From: Cristatella mucedo
Taxonomy: Eukaryota > Bryozoa > Phylactolaemata > Cristatellidae
DNA: 64,000 bases
Reading direction: 5' to 3'
NCBI GenBank assembly: GCA_009760855.2
Contig: WPIO01000007.1
Coordinates: 2,324,501 to 2,388,500, forward strand
Shown here: positions 1 through 11,977 of the stretch, in pieces
Layout: each line of letters opens with the position of its first letter
Numbering within the stretch: position 1 is the first letter of the stretch
Program-made: the position numbers and the translations under genes
Notes under the pieces: model-generated
Seen by the model: the letters and a program-made list of their open reading frames with translations, nothing else
Databases searched by the model: none
What the model was told of the DNA's origin: nothing

Positions 1-1080
1 AGGGTGGGTATACATTGTAAGAATATAAGTGGACCAAGCACAGATCCCTGGAGTACGCCAAATTGTAAAATCTCCTCGGATGACAGTTGTCCATTGACAC
101 AACGCTCTGAAATTTCCTTTTAAGAAAGTCCGAAACCATTGCAGCGCAAAAACGAATGTTGCCCGTGCAAAATGGTAGGTGCTCAAGAAGAGATTTGTGA
201 TCAGTGGTAGCCTGCAATGCCGGCTTATATCAGCAGGCTTTACTATAAATATTAGGCAGGTCTTACCGTCCTGAAGCTTTAAGAAGTTAGTGGTTATCCA
301 ATTGCATATGTCGTCGACGCAGGCTTTAAGGGAGATGAGTAAGTTAGGAGCAGGGCTGGGAAGGATCAAAGGAAAGTTTGAGTGTCGTCAGCTGTAGAAA
401 TGAGAGTGAGTGTTGTATTTGGCAATGACATCAGCCAGATGGAGCATACAGACAATGATATGAATGATGCTTTAGTGCTCTAATGTCATTGAACTCTAAG
501 GTACCCTATGCATTAAGGATTCCACGGGTGACTGGCCGTTGTTTACATGTACACTCTGACATCTCTCACTGAATTATGACCTAAGCCATTTTAGTACTGC
601 GATAGTGATACCTAAGCTTGTTGAGATGCACTCCAAAGGGATCTGGTGATTAATCATGTCAGTTGCTGCTCAATCGTCAAGATAACTAGCAGATAGGTCC
701 TGCCCTGATCGGCCATGTACCGAAGGGCATGGTTAATCTCAAAGCCCAGCCGTTTCTTTGGAATGCTTAGCTTTAAATTTCGATTGGAACTTGCTATCAA
801 GATCTGATAAACTGGTGTAATCGTTTAGCTGCTGTGCTACCACTCATGTCTTGGACAAGAATGCTGAGTGGAGACTCGGCCTAAAGTTACCTGGGTTCTC
901 ATTATGCTGGTTCGGCTTTTTAATGAGTGGCCTGACAGCTGCTGCTTTCAGAATGTCGGTGCAATATTTGTTACGGTGGGCCGAAATGGGTCTATTCACC
1001 TCACAAGAACTGTTAGGATGGGGTTGAGAGGACTAGTTCTCGTCTAGCAGACAACTTTGCAAGCAGTTTAAGAGTTTAAT
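1..1080 (-). mobile_element. LINE B (L2/Rex1-like) remnant, left end cut by window
   Basis: On the minus strand the first 100 bases read as a decayed reverse-transcriptase segment equivalent to GVxxGSxLGP. The stretch near 420-450 matches the segment encoding LADVIAxHNLG in better LINE B copies at 32520 and 63350. Similarity fades near 1080. No long reading frame survives, so this is a dead fragment. Confidence 0.6.
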
Positions 1081-2063
1081 CCTACCTAGGCAGAATCGGA
1101 GAACTGCTCTGCCAAGTTACCAATGGGATCTGTGAGAAGTGTGCTTGTTGGGGATCAGTTAAGGTTATGGTCGGTACCATGGGCATTACCACATGCCTCA
1201 CATGCCTAGCTGTGGAAACGAGTGAGTCGCGACTTTTTTTGACCACCATCGCAAGGTGGTATTTAAGTCTTGTAGAGCAAAACTCGTTTTTGATTTTGCT
1301 AGTTGAATTACGTGGCCTCTTACTTTCTGGCACCACTTTTGCGTGCAAGGCAACCCGCTGCTTTCTTTTAGGAAGGTGCTGCTGTACATGTGGAAGCTGC
1401 TTGTGCTTTCGGTATAGATGCTTTGTACTCTGCGATTTGCAGATTTGTAGACACGTGTCTTTGCCACAGCAAGGATTGCACCTATTGACCTGGCATAGCC
1501 ATAGCAATCGGTAGCTACAATCGTGTTCCTGGCTGCTGATGTGAATCCATCTGCAGAAAACCTATCTATCTCTGCAGTCCCCTTATGCCTGCCGCTCCTA
1601 TTTTCGATAATTGCTTCCGGTTGCTTTCGACTCCAGTTCTTATCGTAGAACTTATCAGTTTTTGCCCAAAAATGACACGGATGTGTGAGTGCTTATGTGT
1701 GTACGTCGGTGTGGGTGTGTACGTGCAGTGCTCGCGTGGGTGAGGTGTTGGTGTGCAGGCATCTGTCTGTCTGCTCGCCTGCAAACTGCAAACAGCGGTG
1801 GTGCTTTCCTGCAAGTTTGCTTGAAGATTCGCTTGTCTGTCCGGACTGCTTGCTATAGCGCAGGCACTGTAGACCCAAAATGCCTCTTAGTTGGAGGCAC
1901 CCTGTGGGGTCGCTGTGCAGCAGCTGCTGCGACGGCGTCATTTCTTCGGACCCGGGCCAGCTCCTGACAAGTGACGATCGTACATCCAGACGCACAATTG
2001 TGACTGACCTCGGCCAACGCTTGCTTAGCGCAAAATCGCATTCTTCGTTCTGCGCACCTGTAG
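1081..2063. other. Non-coding sequence upstream of the first receptor exon; GT-rich patch
   Basis: I found no exon here. A GT-rich purine/pyrimidine stretch lies at about 1680-1760. The receptor's preceding exon, which should encode the serine/glycine-rich GS box (TTSGSGSG-like), was looked for and not seen, so it probably lies left of the window. The ORFs here lack recognisable domains. Confidence 0.5.
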
Positions 2064-5000
2064 GCCTTCCGCTTCTTGTCCAAAGAACGATCGCTCGCCA
2101 GATAACGCTGCACGAGTGCATCGGCAAGGGCCGCTTCGGCGAGGTGTACCGCGGCAACTGGCGCGGTGAATATGTGGCCGTCAAGATCTTCAGCTCTCGG
2201 GACGAGCGCTCATGGTTCCGAGAGGCTGAAATCTATCAGACGGTCATGCTTCGCCACGAGAACGTCCTGGGCTTCATTGCTGCAGACAACAAAGGTCCGT
2301 ACACATGCCGACTGACGGCTTGCCGTCGTGGACATTCAAGGGCGGAGCATCTGAAATTGATTGAAAATCCAGTGGGCTCGAGCTCTGCCCGTCCTGCATG
2401 GCATGCAGCCTTCTTTTCTGATAGGAGGCATGGCCTCCGGACCGCGGCCTAAAGGGCTGTCCATGGCCGCCTGTGTAGGCTCGATGCCTCGAGGCTGCAT
2501 TTGCCCGCATAGAGCAGCTTGAAGCTTGTGTTTCTGGCTTGCTGTACTTAACTTATACCTGGCTTATACTAACCTAAGTGGATCCAACCAACTTAGCTTG
2601 GTGTGGTTAGATGAAGACGGTTTGTCAAGCTCGTTTCGTAAATGGCCAGGTCAATTCCTTTGACGGTGGGTCCTAATTTCGTCACCGCTGCTCTGGTTTG
2701 TAAGCTGTAAGCTTTTGTTTTGTGTCTCTTCTACTTCTCACCTGGGTGCGAGGGTCTGAACCAGAGGTCACACAGTTGGAGTCGGCTATCACTTTTATGC
2801 TGCCGACACCCAGCTGTATTTGTCAATCAAACCGTCGGAATCAGCCCCAGCATATTCCACTAAAGTGCATGCCTATCGTGAAGACATTCGATCCTGGATG
2901 TCGGCCGATTTTCTAAACTAAATGTTGATAAAAACCTCCTACTGATAGCACACCTCAAGCGTGGCTGGACTAAGGTGATTTGCTCTTCTGATTGGTGATG
3001 CTGTAGTGCGACCGTGTGCTCGAATTTTGGTATCCTCTTTGATAACTGCCTAAGTTTGAAAGATTCCTAAGAAGACCGCCTCCACAGCTAGCCATCACAT
3101 TTGATCCCTATTTAAAATTAGAAACTGTCTACCACGGTTGTTTGCTTAAAGTCGAGCCAGCTCCCTGGTTCTGTATAGGCTGGACTGCTGCGGTTCCATT
3201 TTGGCCGGGCTACCAAAAAGAGCCATTAAGCCGCTTCAGCTGGTGATGAGAGTAAGGCTGCAAGGCTAGTTAACAAATCCCAGAGGTTCGATCCCATGTG
3301 CCTCCTTTGCTGAAGGAGCTTCGATTGCTTCCGGTTGATCAACGGATATAGAGCAAAGCTCTTAGGCTGGCCCACAAGGCCCGCCACGGCATGGCTCCTT
3401 CATACTTAGCTGATCAGCTGCACCCATTTCAGCCTACTTGTATCGTCAGGTCCTGTGTGGACAGTAAATTAGCTGTCCATTCCTGCGCTTAAAGACCGTT
3501 GGCGACAGAAGCTTTTGCTCTGCAAGTCCTGGGCTGTGGAACTTGCACGATTCTTATGCTGCAACGTATACTTTCCTGCTGCCGACTGCGGTTCATTCTT
3601 TCTTAATAATAATAATAATAATATTGCACTTGATAAAGCGCCCTCAGAGAACTTAATCTCTTTCTAGGCGCTTTACATTTGCTGCAAAGTGATACGCAAT
3701 AGAATATTTGCTGTCCAGAGCTGCTACTTCCGTGCTACTGACTTCCTTGACTGCCCTATTGACTCGGCTATGCTTCTCGCTTTCTCTTTGCCACATGAGA
3801 TGAAGTCTTTGGCTACTGTTTGCCACCAAAAGTTGCTTAGGCTTTGAGTGCGCTATAGAAAACTCTCTTGCATATAATTTCCACTTTTGCCTTCGCGAAG
3901 TTACAGACACATTACAGCTGAGTGGGCGATGGCGAGCTTGTGCGAACTGCTAGGGCTGTATCATATCCAGCTGTCAAGATGGCTGCGCTTAGGAAGCGTC
4001 GGTCAGTCAGTCCATTCTTTGCTTCAAACTTGGTCGCTGGATTATGGACCAGAGATCAGGCTAGCCGCCAATCCTCGTCAGCTGTCGTGATGGGGAGCTA
4101 AGCAGTCATTCCTCTCGGGTCTCGGGAGGAGAATCTCGCAAAGGTCGTCTGCACACTCTGCTTGCTCGGTCCATCGATGGGCCCTGCTGCTTGAAAGCAA
4201 GCACTTCGGGTCGACCGATCAGTGCATCCTTTTATATCGCACACTCGTCTGCTGTTCTCCAGCAAGCCTGTCCATTTCCTAGACAACGGCACGTGGACTC
4301 AGCTGTGGCTTGTAACGGACTACCATGAGAATGGCTCGCTGTTCGACTACCTGAACGTCACAGTGCTTGACTTGCACAGCATGATTAGATTGTCGTTATC
4401 CATAGCCGCCGGACTGACGCACCTGCACATGGAGATCGTGGGCGCACAGGGTGAGTGTCACGCCATGCTAGGCAGCTTGATGCTTGCTGTGCGCCTTTGA
4501 TGCCACACCCTTTGATGCCACACCACACCCATGCCCTTGTGGGCATGCGCATGCGGGGTGCCTGTGCCCAGGCGTGTGCGCATGAGCTTGCATCTGTGCA
4601 GCAGCGGCTGCCATCACTGCTACCGTGATGCAAAATGTTGGGGATGCCGTGGTCTCCAGGGAAGCCGGCAATAGCACATCGTGATCTGAAGAGCAAGAAC
4701 GTACTGGTCAAGCGCTGCGGCACCTGCTGCATCGCCGATCTCGGTGCGTATTCCGAGGCAGCGGCGCGGTGTAGCTGCTGCACCTCGGTGCAGCTTTGCC
4801 TCGCGACCACGTGGTCCGCCTGATGTGCTCTTTTCGGCGCCGCCGCCACTCTCCCTGCTGGTTGGCTGCTTGCGGTCGGTCGCCGTGCGCTCCACGAGCG
4901 GTCGCCGTGCGCTCAGGCCTCGCCGTCAAGCATGACTCGGTGACCGACACGGTCGAGATTCCCGCAAACCCGAATCGCGTCGGAACCCGCCGCTACATGC

Positions 5001-5699
5001 CGCCCGAGGTCCTGGACGAGACCATAAATGTCCACCAGTTTGAATCGTTCAAGAAAGCGGACATCTACTCTTTCGGCCTTGTGCTCTGGGAAGTGGCCAG
5101 GAGGTGCACAGCCGAAGGTGCGTGCGCTAGCTCAGCACGTCGCGTCGCGCGGTGTCACGTCTTAGCGTGTGTGCAAGTCGTGGCGGCCTGTTCTCCATCC
5201 CTCCACCATTCTTCTTCATTCATCGCTTCCATCGTGAACTCTTGCTTCAAATGCCGTGTTGCGTTGCTCGCCGTCCCATCGTATAGGTATCTGTGAGGAG
5301 TACCAGCTGCCGTACTACGATGTCGTGCCCGTGGATCCCAACGTGGAAGAGATGAGACAGGTGGTGTGCACTGAGAAGAAGCGGCCCGCCGTGCCCAACC
5401 GCTGGCACTCGGTGGAGGTGAGTGCGGCTTCTCGAAGCGGCTGCAGAAACTGAGCGAGGCTCTGAGGAGACAGACAGAGGAGGGGGAGAGAGACAGGCAG
5501 AGGGAGGGAGACAGCCTGCTGCAGTGAGAGATGTCAGCCTATTGTGAGGCTTTGAGTCATGCGCTGATTGTAGGCTCTACAGGTCATAGGCAAGATCATG
5601 AAGGAATGCTGGTACGAGAAGCCGGCTGCCCGCCTGACTGCACTACGAATCAAAAAGTCGCTAGCTGCGCTGGCCACGGCCGAGCAGGTAAAAGTCTAG
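2064..5699 (+). CDS. TGFBR1: TGF-beta/activin type I receptor, kinase domain exons (5' partial)
   Basis: Six exons: 2064-2294, 4283-4450, 4660-4743, 4917-5117, 5287-5417 and 5574-5699 (TAG 5697-5699). All have AG/GT borders and phases that join without frameshift, giving about 312 residues. The product is a transmembrane Ser/Thr kinase that phosphorylates R-Smads. Seen in order: end of GS region ([12 protein letters not shown]), Gly loop [12 protein letters not shown] lysine, alpha-C Glu in FREAEIYQ, L45 loop ADNKDNGTW, catalytic [11 protein letters not shown] in place of [13 protein letters not shown] (PPE where relatives have APE), and C-terminal [11 protein letters not shown]. The L45 loop is the ALK4/5/7 type, which in known receptors selects Smad2/3; BMP-class receptors differ there. 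The last exon is taken from 5574 because it supplies the conserved ALxV residues. Ectodomain, TM and most of the GS box are upstream of the window. TGFBR1 and ACVR1B/C cannot be told apart from the kinase alone. Confidence 0.95.
2740..3900 (+). mobile_element. LINE A (L2/Rex1-like) remnant in receptor intron
   Basis: Plus-strand sequence from about 2740 reads as decayed RT, with a [14 protein letters not shown] segment near 2790-2830. The RT C-terminal region follows, with matches to the better copy at 42350-43380 such as the 'gcccgccacggc' and 'tggaactt' stretches. It is interrupted at about 3604 by a LINE B tail and resumes near 3715, ending in the A-type 3' region (GTGCGCTATA). It lies between the first and second kinase exons, in sense. 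Many stops; inactive. Confidence 0.7.
3604..3712 (-). mobile_element. LINE B 3'-tail-only insertion inside LINE A
   Basis: An (AAT)n run followed by the reverse complement of the B terminus (CTTGATAAAGCGCCCTCAGA, then TCTTTCTAGGCGCTTTACAT). Only about 100 bases of the element are present. It splits the LINE A copy around it, so it is younger than that copy. Confidence 0.7.
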
Positions 5700-6518
5700 T
5701 GCGACGTGGCCACTGGCGCCAGCATCACGGGCCACCAGCCTTACGGGCGATGCCTGGCTGAGTCGCAACGGTGGCAAGTAGGCCTCAACCCCCTTGGTGT
5801 GAGGGCAGTGCGTCATCCTCAAGTCATCCTCCAGCCGGGGACTACCTACCACCGTCCCAAAGCCAGAAGGCTGCCGCCGCCACTTCTAACTCGTGCGCAT
5901 TGTGAGCCAGCGGCAGCTGCACCGCGTGCCTGTCAGACGAATCTCGCCATGCCTCGGCCGAGGCCCTCTTCCGGTCGTTCGCCTCCACATCCGATTGGGG
6001 GTGGATAGCCTTCGGAAGCGAGATTGGAGTACGAGCAACTACGCTTGAGCTGGCCAAGCCATGTCAGCTATCTCACTGTGGCTGCTGCCATGGGGGCAAG
6101 GGGCCGCTGCCTGCGAGCAGCAGCTTTGGTCGCAGCAGCAGCAGCCAGTGGCACAGCGCTGCGATAGCAGCGTTGCCCGGCAGCAACGGCTGAATGCTCG
6201 TGGCCACAGGGCTGTCGTTAGTCTGGTTGCACTGAAGTCTCGTGTTAACTAACTACCTTGACTCAATTGTATTTAGTATTCCTGTTGGCCCGTGGCTTCG
6301 GCTTTACTGTCTGTGCTTGCATGGCCGCCACTTCTTGTGCCACCGGAACCCGAGCCTTGTTGTAATATATCTGCTAGCATTTGCTACGTTGGTAGGCCAC
6401 GTTCAATGACTCGGAGCATTGTGCTTTTTTGTTTTTACTAAAAATATATTATATGTAACAATATTTGCTAAATTATTAGACCACTTTAGATGTCACTGCC
6501 TTACCACTACGGAAGTAC

Positions 6519-6524
<6 letters not shown>
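5700..6524 (+). other. Receptor 3' flank / probable 3' UTR
   Basis: No further coding exon is seen after the stop at 5697-5699. CAG-rich sequence occurs at about 6115-6185. The AT-rich stretch 6430-6480 contains no exact AATAAA, so the transcript end is not fixed. Confidence 0.4.
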
Positions 6525-6602
<78 letters not shown>

Positions 6603-6641
6603 TCTCCCTCTCTCTCTTCCTCTCCCTCTCCCTCTCCCTCT
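6525..6641. repeat. (CT)n microsatellite grading into CCTCTC repeats
   Basis: An almost pure CT dinucleotide run covers 6525-6599, followed by interrupted CCTCTC repeats to about 6641. Serine/leucine-rich ORFs across it are artefacts of the repeat. Confidence 0.98.
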
Positions 6642-7910
6642 GTGGTTCGTTCATTTGTCTAAATATTTGCTAGTTCTCTACACTTCCAGCAGCTTCTGGC
6701 TTACCGAGATAGGCGAGTTGATAGCGACCGAAGAGTGATTCCCTTGAAACTGTGTATTGCAGCTTTCGTTGCTGTTAGTAACTCAGCTCCTCAACTCTCA
6801 ACTTCCACCTTATGCTCATTCGGACCCATCAGCTAGCTTTCACATGCCAAAAAAGGACACGACATGACCTCACAATTCGAAATTGCAACCCAGTGCAGCC
6901 CACTCCCATTGGTCTACCTTCCCTCCGATCGTAAGACGAAGGGCCAAAGCAACATTTGCATTGCTGGAGGGGTGTGGTTTCGGGTGTATCTGTTTTTATG
7001 GACCGTAAGCAGCATCCATGCTCCGGCTGATGTGGTTGGGGGGGACACTCTTAACTTATTCTTACCATGTTCCGGCTTAACAAAGTGGTGTAAAAGCCCA
7101 ACAGACACCAATATACTGCAGTGGTGCACTATCTAAGGCATCGGCGTTTCGAGTGCTTCGGAGAGAACGTGTACCTTAATTAAAAGAGTAAGACGTATTA
7201 GCCTGTTTGCACACTAATCGAATGGTGATGCTGGAGGCGACGTACTCACGATGGCAGTGCGTTCGCTCTGCTTGGACAGGAAGCTTGCTAACAGTCCGGT
7301 CACGCTAGTGGATGTGCACACAGCCTAGCACTTCTAGTCGGTAGTGAATTATAAGTCTCCTTTGCCAAAAGAGCTGCTGCATTGGCTCCCTGGCGACCAC
7401 GGGATGCTTCGGCCTTCGTACCTGTGGCACTAGAGCTATTAAAGGCACGGCCTGCTAGCAGTGCAGAGAGCTCATGAGACGCCGGCTGGCTGGCGTGAGT
7501 AGGTCTTGCTTTATATCTGCGAGTGTTTCCGCGATATCCGCGGAACGTTTGGTCACCGAGCTCGATATCGGCAGAACGCTATTCTGCAGTCGGAGGAGTG
7601 ATCTGCTCTCGGGCAAGCGCCTATTGAGGGGAGGGTCTCTCAAGGTCTCCCTGTCTCCATAATGGGCCGTCGTCGCTCAGTGAGCCGAGCTCGAGAGGCG
7701 TTGGTCGAACATCCGAGCTTCGTTCCTAGTCGGTCTCTTGGGAGAGCTCCACAGGGCTGCCACCTTTGTAGAATTTTCGGGTACCAGATGCCAGAATGTC
7801 TAACTCGTACAACCGGCACGTATTAAACTTTGTGTTGACTCAACCTTTCGGCCGCTGTCGTTCGAACAAGGTGTTGTCGTGCGTCGCACGGAAGCTTGAG
7901 CGAAAACGCA
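6642..7910. other. Intergenic, no recognised gene
   Basis: Short ORFs only, none with a familiar domain or paired splice sites. No LINE A or B text was recognised. GC is higher near 7250-7760. Confidence 0.4.
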
Positions 7911-9039
7911 ACCGGACTAAGAGGCTTCGCTCTGCCAATTTCTCGTCAATTAACCGCGAATTGGAGTAATTGGCATAGGCAATTGCTGTCGATTGCCACT
8001 AATTGCTCGCGGTTGTACGTGGGCGATTGGTTGAAAAAATGTGATTGCACTTTAAACACAGTGTGCTGTGACAGGTAAGATATATTATATCTTGGCCTGT
8101 ACGTCACTTTCCAGTGATTTGCGGTGAATCATAATGGATTGCTGTATTCGCGGGCCTGTGCTGTCGATTGCCATACATTGCCCAAGATTGAACTGTCAGA
8201 GCTGGCTGAAAGTATGTGCTCAGTGGAATGAGAATTGGAGCTTCGTGCATCCGATTTCTCGTCAATTTATTACGGATTACAGTATTGGTCCCTGCCATTG
8301 TTGTGTGATTGCCATGTATTGTTGACAATTAACGTGCAAAACAGCTTAAAAGTCCGACGATTTCACTTTTAACACAAAGAATAATGGAAATGCAATGACA
8401 ATTGGCACTTCGTGCAGCCAAATTGGGATCGACTTGTCATGGATTGTATTGGATTGCTGCTTCGAGCCGAGCCGATGCCGTAGATCGCCATGCATTGCCC
8501 GAGATTGTACGAGCGAAATTGCTTAAAATGATGTGGTTGACTTTAACCAGTGTGTTTTATATTAAAAATTTGAGCTTTGCGAAACCGATTTCAGGGCATT
8601 TTGCATCAGATTGCTGTAGATTTCGGTATTGGCCAGGGCCATTGCAGTCAATTGCAGTGCATTGCTGTCAAATGGTCGAGGCAGTTGTAGTGAAATTGTG
8701 CGATTGCACAATAATCGAAGATTAGAGCAACGTGCAATCACAATTAGAGCTTAAAGTGTACGAATTCTGATCGTTTTGCAGTGGGCTACGGTCGATTGAC
8801 GTACTGGCCCGGGCGGTTGCAGTGGATTGCTACAGAATGGGCAAGGCAAATACAGCGAAGTTATGTGATTACACAATAACCGAAGAGTAAAGCAGTGTGC
8901 AATCATAATTAGAGCTTCTACTTTACGAGTACTGGTCGCTGTACGGCGGATTGCAGCGGATTTTGGCGGATTGAGGTGGATTGCGGTATGGGGCCGGGCC
9001 GTTTCAGTCGATTGCAGTGCATTGCATGAGAACGCCGTG

Positions 9040-9420
9040 CACGAATGGAGCGAACTTTTGTGGGTGTGTCGTTTGGTTCGCACAGCAGAGAGCCAGCCGA
9101 TGCCCAACACCAACAGTTTATTGTAAGGCGCACGGAGCCGAAAGACGGACGACTCCCTTTGCCCCCTCTCTCCCACTCGAGTCTCTTCTCCTCGACTCCG
9201 GTTGTGCCTTGGCCGATCCCGATGGTCAATCCACCGTCTGTTCACCAGCGGGTTATCGGCCTGTGTCAACGCCTAATTAGAAGCGGACCACAGCTGTGCA
9301 CAGGCCCCTCTCGATGATGCTCCCAACAGCTGTTTAGAAAAGGAGCGGTCCAGCCCTCATGCAATCGAACTACAGGGTGCACTTTTAACCGAGTCTAGTC
9401 CTATATGCAATTAGAGCATC
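9040..9420. other. Unidentified insertion within the tandem array
   Basis: The array landmarks stop at about 9035 and resume after 9420. The sequence between is GC-richer, has no RT text and no tRNA-like box. An inserted element is likely, but I could not identify it or see clear terminal repeats. Confidence 0.35.
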
Positions 9421-9476
9421 GCAATGGCGATTTGAGGACGATTTGCAGTGGAATAGAGCGCAGCCCATTGCCAGGT

Positions 9477-9655
9477 GAGCCGTGATGGCACACTAGGTAA
9501 GGTGGTTGCTTTCACGACCTTGGTCCCGAGGTCGTGGGTTCGATTCCTGCAGTGGACGATCCTTTATCGCCACTGCAAGCGGTGGTGATAGCCATGGCCA
9601 TTAGCCAAAGGCTCTTCTGTCGCTATACAAAAAGAGGCTGTTTAATCAGCTAGGA
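9477..9655 (+). mobile_element. tRNA-derived SINE (group 1), sense orientation
   Basis: The head has a tRNA-like A-box region (TGGCACACTAGGTAAGG) and a perfect B box (GGTTCGATTCC). An 8-bp stem, CACGACCT/AGGTCGTG, lies just before the B box. The body then reads CCACTGCAAGCGGTGGTGAT and ends with TCTTCTGTCGCTATACAAAA. The same body occurs in reverse at 13256-13432, 13893-14058 and 20625-20780. It is not a functional tRNA because the acceptor stem does not close. Confidence 0.8.
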
Positions 9656-10190
9656 TTTTTTTGCCACAGTGCGAGGATACACATTTTTTATTTTACGTGG
9701 TTGTGCACACAGCACGGTGCACTTTATATATGCAATAAAACTAGAGCTCGGCGAAATCTATTTCGATTTTTTCGGTGGATTCTGTGGATTGCGGTATTGG
9801 CCCGCGATGCTGCAGGCGATTGCAGCGCATTGCACAAGAACGGCCGTGCCAATGCCAGTGAAATTATTTTAAGTGCAATTGTCGAAGAGTTTGCTTTCAC
9901 GTGCAATCGAAAAAAAGGAGCTTTTCGAACAGGATTTCTTTCGCTTCGAGGTGGAATGCAGTGGATTTCGGAGAATTTCGGTGGATTGTGGTATGGCCTG
10001 GGCCACTGCAACATTATTTCAGAGAACTTTGTGAGAACTCGTGAGCGAAATCGTGTGAAGTTTTCTTGGTGCATTTCAAGTGTAGCGTAGTTTGATATTC
10101 CAAACTATTTGGAGCTGTGCGCAGCTGATTTGTGGTGGATTTGACGGGAACTAAAATGGATTGCAGTGGATTTCGGTGGATTTCGGAACA

Positions 10191-11186
10191 GGCGTCCTGT
10201 GTCAAAGCTCATTTGTGTAAGTTCGCGTACGCACAGCAACATGAAATTTGGTGGATAGATAAAATTGAACGTCTACTTCAATATCAACAAATAATTTGAG
10301 CTCGGCAAAGGCTAATTCTGGTCGATGTTAGCCTAATTATAGTGGATTGCACTAGATTTAGGTAATTCGTTGAACCCGAGTCTTCGTTCAGTCTTCCGCC
10401 AGGCTCAGATCGCCCCTGCCCCCCCCCCCAAAGATGGTGACGTCAGCACCAAAGACTGAAGCGGGACGGAAGGGAGACGCACCGGCTGTAGTAGACGATC
10501 AGTCTCGTTAGTTGCTAAGACATGCACACACAAAAAAAGGTACCACTGTTCGGTCAATTGAGTCGTATTTTTTGAATTAGCTAGAAAACGCACTCGTTAA
10601 GTGTTCGTACCCGTGAGCTCCTGCCGACACCATGCTCTCTCGAAAAAACCTACACTGAGGCCACTGTGGGTATTCCTCACCTCATTACTGCTTCTTCGTG
10701 CGTTGCCGATCAACGACGTTACCAGGCTGTCTTTCACCATTTATTTTTGAAGGCACGATAGTTCTGAGCGGCTGTTGGGTTATCCTTTCGTAGTCCTGCC
10801 AAAGCTCCCCAAGCAGAGCTTGCTACCAAGGTCATGGTGACGGAGGCCGACTACAACAACAAGAAGGGGAGGCGGTCTAATACTGATGAAAGACTGAACA
10901 GTGACGGAGAAGTTGATAATGGATTTACTTCTTGGCCAATACGAGGCGTGGGCAGGCAAGACTAAACAACACAAACCAAAACATAAGCACTGTAAGGGAC
11001 ACGCCTTCTTCAAAGCATGGCGGACGACATGACCAGACCAATCATCAATGCATTCTACAAGTCCCCGTTTATGTGATACGAGTACGGCTCTTTATATAGC
11101 AACTAGATCACAAGAAAAAGGCTGTTGCGGAAATAGTTATGGTCATCTGCAGGTGCAACGATTGAGAACAACGACCGGTCCGGCAG
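10191..11186. other. Intergenic, no recognised gene
   Basis: Includes a C-run at about 10420-10430 and short ORFs without domains. Weak array-like ATTGC motifs continue to about 10350. Confidence 0.4.
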
Positions 11187-11848
11187 ATAATAATAATGCA
11201 CTTAATAAAGCGCCCTCAGAGAACCTAATCTCTTTCGAGGCGCTTTACATTTGCTGCAAAGTGAAATGCAATTGAATGGTAAGTAAAATCATGCTTGAAA
11301 AACAAAAAAATGAATACTATGGTTAGGGTGACATGCACAGGGTCAGCATGCAAATGTGGTTAGTGGCAGCATGCACAGTGTCAGCACGCATAAGCACGTG
11401 AAGGACGAATCACAGGGACCCATTAAATGCTGTCCTAAATAGGTGTTTTTTTAAGTTCCTTTTAAATGTGGTCAGGTCAGGGGATGTTCTGACGCAGGTC
11501 GGGAAGGAGTTCCAGGCTGTGGGAGCATACGAACTAAATGCACGGTCTCCAAAGGATTTAAGGTTTGTACGAGGTATTTCTAGACTGTTGGATTCCGAAA
11601 AGCGGGTGGTACGATGCTTGGCCTGATGGGGTATTTTATCTGAGAGATAGGCTGGAGCCATAGAATGAAGGGACCTAGAAGTGAGCGACAAAACCTTGAA
11701 GTCAATCCGTTGCTTGACTGGTAGCCAGTGCACGTCGGCGAGAAGTGGAGTAATGTGGCAACTGCGACGCTCACGACAGACAAGCCTAGCTGCAGAGTTT
11801 TGCACCAGCTGCAATCGCCTGATCGCACATGCTGGTAGGCCAGATGAG
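11187..11848 (-). mobile_element. LINE B, 5'-truncated copy (3' end to RT C-terminus)
   Basis: In minus-strand order the 3' tail is at 11187-11260 (AATAAT then the AAAGCGCCCTCAGAGAAC core). An open frame at 11410-11848 encodes the RT C-terminal region: [47 protein letters not shown]-type text and KKHLFRTAF. Similarity stops abruptly at 11848, the usual 5' truncation. This is one of the best preserved B 3' ends here. Confidence 0.85.
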
Positions 11849-11977
11849 GCACTGGTCTGGTTCAAATCTACTGGTCCGAAAGTAGCGGTACATGTCCCAT
11901 CGTGTTCAATCCAAGTCGTGTCGGGTGGTTAAGTCTCATCCACCATACCAGTCATCCGTGAATCCAGTCATCCATAA

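Larger units (their letters stand above)
7915..10190 (+). repeat. Diverged ~165-bp tandem repeat array
   Basis: Related units recur with landmarks in fixed order: GAGCTTxGxGxA, a GATTTC/GGATTGC segment, TATTGGCCxGGGCC, ATTGCAGTxxATTGC, then GATTGCACxxTAA. The first landmark lies near 8236, 8402, 8571, 8748 and 8912 (spacings 166, 169, 177, 164). The last lies near 8043, 8363, 8537, 8703 and 8868 (320 = about 2 units, then 174, 166, 165). Further copies occur at about 9740-9900 and 9918-10090. Foreign sequence at 9040-9420 and a SINE at 9477-9655 split the array. The units are well diverged, so this is an old array and not a fresh satellite. Confidence 0.75.

Noticed and set aside
1167..1514. 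Overlapping ORFs on both strands upstream of the receptor
   Set aside because: No domain, no splice context and no link in phase to the exon at 2064.
3605..3700. Regular AAT runs followed by conserved GCGCC..GGCGC text as a CRISPR-like array or structured RNA
   Set aside because: Copies are dispersed with (AAT)n at one end and attach to RT-coding bodies in full copies, so they are LINE 3' ends.
5591..5699. Last receptor exon starting at 5591 (GTCATAGGC)
   Set aside because: The acceptor at 5574 adds Ala-Leu-Gln, which matches the conserved ALR in the family, and keeps phase.
6419..6738. ORFs rich in SLSLSL or leucine/proline
   Set aside because: They are translations of the CT microsatellite.
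9477..9567. Possible functional tRNA gene
   Set aside because: The B box is good but there is no closing acceptor stem or clear anticodon loop, and the same unit recurs with a long non-tRNA body, so it is a SINE.
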